From the NCBI GenBank assembly GCA_002370555.1, contig AP014718.1:2232001-2296000 (forward strand): a stretch of DNA of 64,000 nucleotides, read 5' to 3'. Below are positions 58,075 through 64,000 of the stretch, piece by piece. Position numbers and translations under genes: made by a program. Source of the stretch: Arthrobacter sp. Hiyo4. GTDB lineage: Bacteria; Actinomycetota; Actinomycetes; Actinomycetales; Micrococcaceae. Position 1 is the stretch's first letter. Every line of letters begins with the position of its first letter. Under the pieces are notes generated by a model, which saw only the letters and a list, made by a program, of their open reading frames with translations, was not told where the DNA came from and did no database searches.

Positions 58075-60654
58075 TCAGTCGCAATCGCTCGGGCCGCCGT
58101 GGGGATCAGTTTCCCTGGACCACCAGGCCCCGGACCAGCCGTGCCCCTGCCGCAGCGAAAGGCCGGGCAAATAGGCCCGCGTGAGCGCCCGTCCGATCGC
58201 CGGCAACTGCAGCGGATCCTGGTAATACAGGTAAAGGGTCCGGTACTCGGGTTTGAAGCGTGATTTGAAGGCCGCCAGGGACCGGAACCCGTAGACCGGT
58301 TCGAGGGCGTGGCCCACCACATCGAGGATGCGGACGAGGTTCTCTGCCGGCACCGGCTTCCCCGGCGTTTCGTCGCCGGGCCGGCTGGCGAGCGGGGACC
58401 CGGAGAGCGAGATCACCTCCACGGATTCGCGCAACTCCAGGACCGCCGAAGCAATGAGGAACTCCATCACCCCGGGGAATCCGTCAGCACCCCGGCGCAT
58501 AACGTCCAGCGTGCGGCTGACCAGTGCCCCGCCGTCGTAAACGGGCAACCAGCTGGTTACCCCGTGCACGTGGCCGTCGCCATCCACGGCCAGGCAGCAC
58601 AGCACTTCGTCGTCCATGAGCTCATCCATGCCGCCCAGCGTGAATCCCATTTCCGGAACTGATTTTCCTGCCGCCCATTCCTCCGACACTTCGCTGAGCC
58701 GGGCGCGCAGGGCGGACGGCAGCCCGTGGTACGTACCCCAGACGGCTGTGACTCCCATCTTGGCGGCGCGGTTGCGCGCAGTCCTGACGTTCTGCCATTC
58801 CTTGCCCGTGAATTCAAGTTGCCGGACGGACAGCCGGGTCTCCTGCGCTACCGACACGCGCTGGAAGCCCCGGTCCTGCAGCAGGGGCCACAGCGTGTCA
58901 TCACACGAGTAGAAGGCCGGGATGAGCGCGCGGTTGCCGCAGTAGGAAAGAAATCCTTCGGCAGTCCGCTGACGGGAGTCTGCCGCACCGAAGGGACCGG
59001 CCAGCGTCAGGGCAACACTGCCGTGCAGCTGGTAGGCGACGGCGCCGCGTGCATCCTGGCTGAACCAGTACCGGTTGGGCTCCCAGAGGGCCATCCACGA
59101 CAGTGAATCGCCGCCCTGGCGCAACAGCTTCCGGGCCGCGGCCCTGTCGTCGTGGCCCGAATCGCTGCCATGGTGCCGGCCCAGGAGCACGGACCAGACG
59201 CCGGCTAAGGCAACAAGCCAGAAGACCGGCCCGGAATAGCCAAAAATCAGGGACTCGAGGCCGTTCCGTTCAGCAAAAACCCGGTGGTAGAGATTCGGAA
59301 GTGGAACCGGCAGATACTGCCTGGACAGTTCAGCCAGCAAGCCCAGCAGGCCGCCGTCGCGCGCCATTCCCCCAGCGGCAAACCAGGCCAGGGCGTAGCT
59401 CCCGGCGAGGAGGAGCCAGACGCCACCCACCACCGCCAAGAGCCGACGACGGGCGGCAGGGATCGTCTCGACGCGGAACTGGCGGCGGTGAACCCAGAGC
59501 AGGACCGCCAGCAGCAGCGGGACGATCACCAAAGGCAGGATGTGGGCAAAACCCGAACCCATGGCGGCCGTGTGCGGCCGCGCGGGATAGTGCGGGATCA
59601 GCGCGAACAGGGCCAGGTAGACGGCCGCCATCGCCGTGACTGCCAACTGAAGCGCCAAGGTAATGCGCAGTGCCATGCGGCGGCCGCGGCGCATTCCATC
59701 AGCACAGATGAGCAGCAGAACCACCGGTACCACTGCCAGGGCGAGGCCAAAGGGTCCGGCGAAGCCCGTCCGGCCCATCTCCAGGCAGGATGCCTCCACT
59801 GTTGTTCCGCAGTTTGCTTCGAGCTGTCCCAGCGTTGGCATGGGGTTCAGCACCACGTCACGGAGCAGCGCCAGCGGGCCGGTGGGCGTCCGGGCAACGG
59901 CGGTAAGGATGGGGCCCACGGCGAACACGGCCACCGTCAGGGCCAGCAGGTTCCTGGTTTCCCTGCCGCTCGAGCGGGGCGGATGAAGCTGGCCGTGGTC
60001 GCTCTGGTTCCACCAGCTGGCTGCGAGACCCACCGCCGCACCAACCAGGCCGATGACGGTCTCGGCATGCCCCACGTACAGAACCAGCAGGAGTGACACC
60101 GAGAGCAGCGCCGTCCGCAAACGCCGCCGCCACAGGACAGGGATCCTGCCGCTCGCTGCGAGCGAAGCCGCCAGGACGGCGGCATAGGGACCAATCAGGC
60201 TGTTGTCCGCCATCAGCCCCAGCCAGCCGTCTCCCGCGTACCTGGCCAACTGGGTCAGGAGCAGGAAGACTGTGACTGCAGCAAACTGGCCACCGAGGAA
60301 AAACGCTGCCGCCTGAAGGGACCCGAGGCTCTTCTCGGCCAGGCCCAGCAGCAGCAGGATCATCAGGGACGCCACCAGATAGGCCAGGGGGTTGGTGGCA
60401 AAGAACAGTGACGTCACCAGGGACCACCAGTCGCCGGTCTTCAGGCCCGGGGCGCTGACGCCTGCGAGCGATAGAAGCTCCTCCGGCGGCCCGCTAAGGA
60501 AGCTGCCGGTTGCCGCCCCGACCAACAGGAAAATCCCGAGGATACTCAGGGTCAGTGGCACGGACCGCAGGTAGCCCCATATTCTTCGGACAACCGGAAG
60601 CAGGACAGTTGACCAGAGCAGGGCCGGCGCACGGGATTCGCCAGTTTCCCTCAT
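58075..60654 (-). CDS. MprF-like protein: rhomboid-like membrane part plus DUF2156 aminoacyl-phosphatidylglycerol synthase domain
   Basis: Large membrane protein of about 859 residues, intact. The C-terminal 300 residues are a DUF2156/phosphatidylglycerol lysyltransferase domain (acyltransferase fold: SWMALWEPNRYWFSQDARGA, FYSCDDTLWPLL, MEFLIASAVLELRE), which in MprF transfers lysine from tRNA to phosphatidylglycerol. The N-terminal region has 10 or more helices. Residues 50-210 resemble a rhomboid fold (TGDWWSLVTSLFF, then GHAETVIGLVGAAVGL), with the catalytic GxSG replaced by NSLIGPY, so it is probably inactive. The ATG at 60654 overlaps the esterase stop as ATGA. The amino acid transferred is unknown. 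Confidence 0.82.
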   Translation of the reverse strand: MRETGESRAPALLWSTVLLPVVRRIWGYLRSVPLTLSILGIFLLVGAATGSFLSGPPEELLSLAGVSAPGLKTGDWWSLVTSLFFATNPLAYLVASLMILLLLGLAEKSLGSLQAAAFFLGGQFAAVTVFLLLTQLARYAGDGWLGLMADNSLIGPYAAVLAASLAASGRIPVLWRRRLRTALLSVSLLLVLYVGHAETVIGLVGAAVGLAASWWNQSDHGQLHPPRSSGRETRNLLALTVAVFAVGPILTAVARTPTGPLALLRDVVLNPMPTLGQLEANCGTTVEASCLEMGRTGFAGPFGLALAVVPVVLLLICADGMRRGRRMALRITLALQLAVTAMAAVYLALFALIPHYPARPHTAAMGSGFAHILPLVIVPLLLAVLLWVHRRQFRVETIPAARRRLLAVVGGVWLLLAGSYALAWFAAGGMARDGGLLGLLAELSRQYLPVPLPNLYHRVFAERNGLESLIFGYSGPVFWLVALAGVWSVLLGRHHGSDSGHDDRAAARKLLRQGGDSLSWMALWEPNRYWFSQDARGAVAYQLHGSVALTLAGPFGAADSRQRTAEGFLSYCGNRALIPAFYSCDDTLWPLLQDRGFQRVSVAQETRLSVRQLEFTGKEWQNVRTARNRAAKMGVTAVWGTYHGLPSALRARLSEVSEEWAAGKSVPEMGFTLGGMDELMDDEVLCCLAVDGDGHVHGVTSWLPVYDGGALVSRTLDVMRRGADGFPGVMEFLIASAVLELRESVEVISLSGSPLASRPGDETPGKPVPAENLVRILDVVGHALEPVYGFRSLAAFKSRFKPEYRTLYLYYQDPLQLPAIGRALTRAYLPGLSLRQGHGWSGAWWSRETDPHGGPSDCD

Positions 60655-61957
60655 TTCGCCCACCCCCAGTGTGCGGACAACAGCTCAAGCCCATTGTCCA
60701 TGCCGGGAGTCAGCACGTCCCACGAATGGCCGGTGTGAGCCACCACGTCCGAGCCCACAGTGAAACCTGCCCCGCGGGCCGCCGCCTCAAGGATCCGCAG
60801 ATTTGCCACGAACTCCGGATCTGTGGCCCCGGCCGCGAAATACGCCACGCTGCCAGGATATTTGCGCTCCTTCAACAGCGTCAGCGGTATCTGGGCATCA
60901 AAGGCCGCGGTATCGCCGTGGAAGGCCGCATCAACCGTTTTCTGGCGTTCCTTGGCCAGCGCAGGCTCGCTCTCGCTGGAGAAGGCGAGAACACCCGTGT
61001 ACAGCTCCGGGTGGCGGGTGGCCATCTGAACTGCGCAGGTGGCACCAAAACTGAAACCGCCGATGGCCCATTGCCGGTGGTCGGAGTCCACGTCCAACGT
61101 TCCCGAGATCCATGCCGGAACGTCCGCTGCGAGGTAAGTGTCTGCCTGGGCGATGGCGCTGTCCATGCAGAGATTGTTCGCTGACTGGTTGCCGTTGGGA
61201 TCAACCACCACAACAACAGGCGCCACTCCCCCATGCCGGGCGGCGAAACTGTCCATGCGTGCCGGGAGCGACCCGCCGGTCAACCAGTCGGCAGGGCCGC
61301 CAGGCTGGCCGGGCACCAGAACCAGGACCGGAAGGCTGGGACGGTTCGAAGCAAAGTAGGCCGGTGGCAGGTAGATGTACGCATCGCGTGCCTGGAGGCC
61401 CGAGGACGTTCCCGGGATGAATGCGGTGCGAACAACGCCGTCGGCAGGGATCTCATTGGCGGGTTTCCATCCGTCCAGGGGCGTGGCAGGGCTGTCCGGC
61501 CGGCGCATCAGCTCCTGTTCCAGGGCCGGGATGCGGCTCAGCGCCGTTCCTGTCAGGTCCGCAACTGTCCGGTTGAGGCCGAAATACGCGTTGATCTGCA
61601 CAGCGACCAGAAGCACCACGGCCAGGAGGGCGAGCACATCCAGCGCTCGGCGACGCCACGACGCCGTGGGGAGCCGGAGCAACACCATCAGGAGGGCGGC
61701 CACGGCCGCAAACACCCAGGCCAAGACGTCGAACGGCAGTTCTTCTGGAAAGGTTGAGGCCCAGTAGATGAGGACCCAATGGACCAGGAGCACCACGACG
61801 GCGGCGGCGGCCGATGCGGCGGTAACGCTGAGGAACCAGCGGCCGCGGCCAAGGGCGCGCGGGGCCAGACCAGGGACAGCGCGGCGGCGGCACCAAGAAT
61901 CCAGGCGGCCCAGTACACCGGTCCGTCGGTCAACCGGATATCAGCAATCCAGTCCAC
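60651..61957 (-). CDS. Membrane-anchored esterase (alpha/beta hydrolase, esterase D/mycolyltransferase-like); one apparent frameshift
   Basis: About 435 residues: an N-terminal region with four transmembrane helices (VYWAAWILGAAAALSLVWP, then VVVLLVHWVLIYW and two more) followed by an extracytoplasmic alpha/beta-hydrolase domain. The nucleophile elbow is IGGFSFGATCAVQM, the acid region ELYTGVLAFSSESEPAL and the final HTGHSWDVLTPGMDN carries the histidine. A single missing base near 61858 separates the first helix from the rest. The GTG at 61957 lies 4 bp after the DUF2550 stop. It overlaps the MprF-like gene by 4 bases, so the two probably function together at the membrane, for example in lipid or aminoacyl-lipid turnover. 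Confidence 0.82.
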
Positions 61958-61961
61958 GTGA

Positions 61962-62393
61962 CTAGCGCCAGGTACCCACGCCGATGACCGGCCCGGCTTC
62001 CAGCCAGGAGGACAGTCCCGTGTAGGCATCGAATTTCATGGCCAGCCGCAGATCCTGGCCTTCGTACCGCAGCTCGACAATCACGACGTCGGGCTGGACC
62101 TTCACGGCCTCGGCCTCGGTGGGCTTGCGGCGGCCCAGCAGCTCCAGGGAGCTGCGCTTGAACTTATGTTTGGGACGCACGCTCAGGGACAGCAGGCGGA
62201 ACCATTCAAGGTCGTTGTCCTGGTAACGACAAACCCCCATCTGCCAGCTGTTTCCAGCAACGCAAATGGAGGCATCCACTGTGCCAAGGGCGCGCCGCAG
62301 ATTGAAGCGGCGCACCCCCGAAAGGCACAGTGTGAAAATCAGCAATCCGAAAACGACTGCCAAGGAGATGAACGTAAAAGTCGGAGCGTCCAT
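61962..62393 (-). CDS. DUF2550 domain-containing protein
   Basis: Conserved actinobacterial protein of 143 residues, intact, family DUF2550. It has one N-terminal membrane helix (FTFISLAVVFGLLIFTLCL) and a cytoplasmic basic domain with SVRPKHKFKRSSLELLGRRK. The family always sits just downstream of atpC in actinobacteria (Rv1312 in Mycobacterium tuberculosis), but its role is unknown. The ATG at 62393 is chosen because it gives the standard start before the helix; it lies 10 bp after the atpC stop. Confidence 0.88.
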   Translation of the reverse strand: MDAPTFTFISLAVVFGLLIFTLCLSGVRRFNLRRALGTVDASICVAGNSWQMGVCRYQDNDLEWFRLLSLSVRPKHKFKRSSLELLGRRKPTEAEAVKVQPDVVIVELRYEGQDLRLAMKFDAYTGLSSWLEAGPVIGVGTWR

Positions 62394-62403
62394 CAAGGTC
62401 GTG

Positions 62404-62688
62404 CTAGCGGATCCCAGCAGTAGCCGCGTCACCCAGTTGGGCGTTGTCAGCAACAATCACCACGCGGTTGTTGTCGACGGAGAAGAATCCGCCGTCAACA
62501 GCCACGGCAATACGGTTCCCGGAAACCGGCTCAATGGCCAGTTCCCCTTCGGCCAGGATCGCCAGCAGGGGCGAGTGGCCGGGCAGGATTCCGATCTCAC
62601 CATCGCTGGTGCGGGCCTTGACCATCTTGGCCGCTCCGGACCACACGAAGTGATCCGCTGCGACAATCTCAACCTCAAGCTCAGCCAT
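62404..62688 (-). CDS. atpC: F0F1 ATP synthase subunit epsilon
   Basis: Epsilon subunit of the membrane ATP synthase, 94 residues, intact. The beta-sandwich sequence ELEVEIVAADHFVWSGAAKM and GEIGILPGHSPLLAILAEGE is diagnostic. The protein ends right after the beta-sandwich, without the long helical C-terminal domain of Escherichia coli, as is common in actinobacteria, and so is unlikely to inhibit ATP hydrolysis by the usual extended-helix mechanism. The ATG at 62688 lies one base after the atpD stop codon (TAA at 62690-62692 on the minus strand). Confidence 0.97.
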   Translation of the reverse strand: MAELEVEIVAADHFVWSGAAKMVKARTSDGEIGILPGHSPLLAILAEGELAIEPVSGNRIAVAVDGGFFSVDNNRVVIVADNAQLGDAATAGIR

Positions 62689-62689
62689 A

Positions 62690-64000
<1,311 letters not shown>

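Overview
The window is high-GC actinobacterial DNA, most likely from the Micrococcaceae (Arthrobacter/Pseudarthrobacter type). I infer this from gene content (mqo, nucS, NrtR-type control of nadABC, DUF3039, DUF2017, DUF2550), from about 15 leaderless TANNNT promoters, and from a gene order that runs parallel to the atp-nucS-cnoX-pncB-clpS-murI-rph-rdgB neighbourhood known in Mycobacterium. No rRNA, tRNA, phage or CRISPR array was seen.

Layout. 1-12 kb: peptide-type solute-binding protein (cut by the window edge), malate:quinone oxidoreductase, single-component RND exporter, a luciferase-like flavoprotein/MarR pair with a palindromic site, a transglutaminase-like protein, a lipoprotein, DUF1684, an FAH-family enzyme and GtrA. 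12-18 kb: the de novo NAD operon nrtR-nadA-nadB-nadC-cysteine desulfurase, read leftward from a perfect 15-bp NrtR-like palindrome. 18-26 kb: amino-acid permease with a structured leader, an orphan lipoyl domain beside an alpha/beta hydrolase, a beta-lactamase-fold protein, a phosphoribosyltransferase, a divergent MHS transporter/IclR pair and an MFS exporter. 26-36 kb: sbcCD, an aquaporin with an acidic tail, an ADP-ribosylglycohydrolase, DUF4395, a DEDDh/BRCT exonuclease, DedA and a VOC gene of proteobacterial character. 36-50 kb: rdgB, rph, an Rv1339-like metallo-hydrolase, murI, DUF2017, clpS; a 59-bp tandem-repeat array; then pncB-pncA (NAD salvage), a helicase with DUF3039, nagB, an ABC exporter, an OYE-family enzyme and a CnoX-like protein. 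50-64 kb: a conserved membrane protein, an AI-2E family transporter with an IS1182-family element inserted exactly at its stop codon, nucS, a cold-shock gene with a hairpin-rich leader, and a leftward operon atpD-atpC-DUF2550-esterase-MprF-like protein.

About 31 genes carry apparent frameshifts, roughly 60 in all. Almost all those I resolved by hand restore the family sequence if one base is added to a short, usually G or C, run. Genes expected to be essential (atpD, murI) are affected as well, so I read these as base-call or assembly errors and annotate each as one CDS over its full span.

The strongest theme is NAD metabolism: de novo synthesis under NrtR, the desulfurase that probably serves NadA, and pncB/pncA salvage. 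The most unusual DNA is the 59-bp repeat array that fills the whole divergent promoter region between clpS and pncB. I did not find an unmistakably new multi-gene system.
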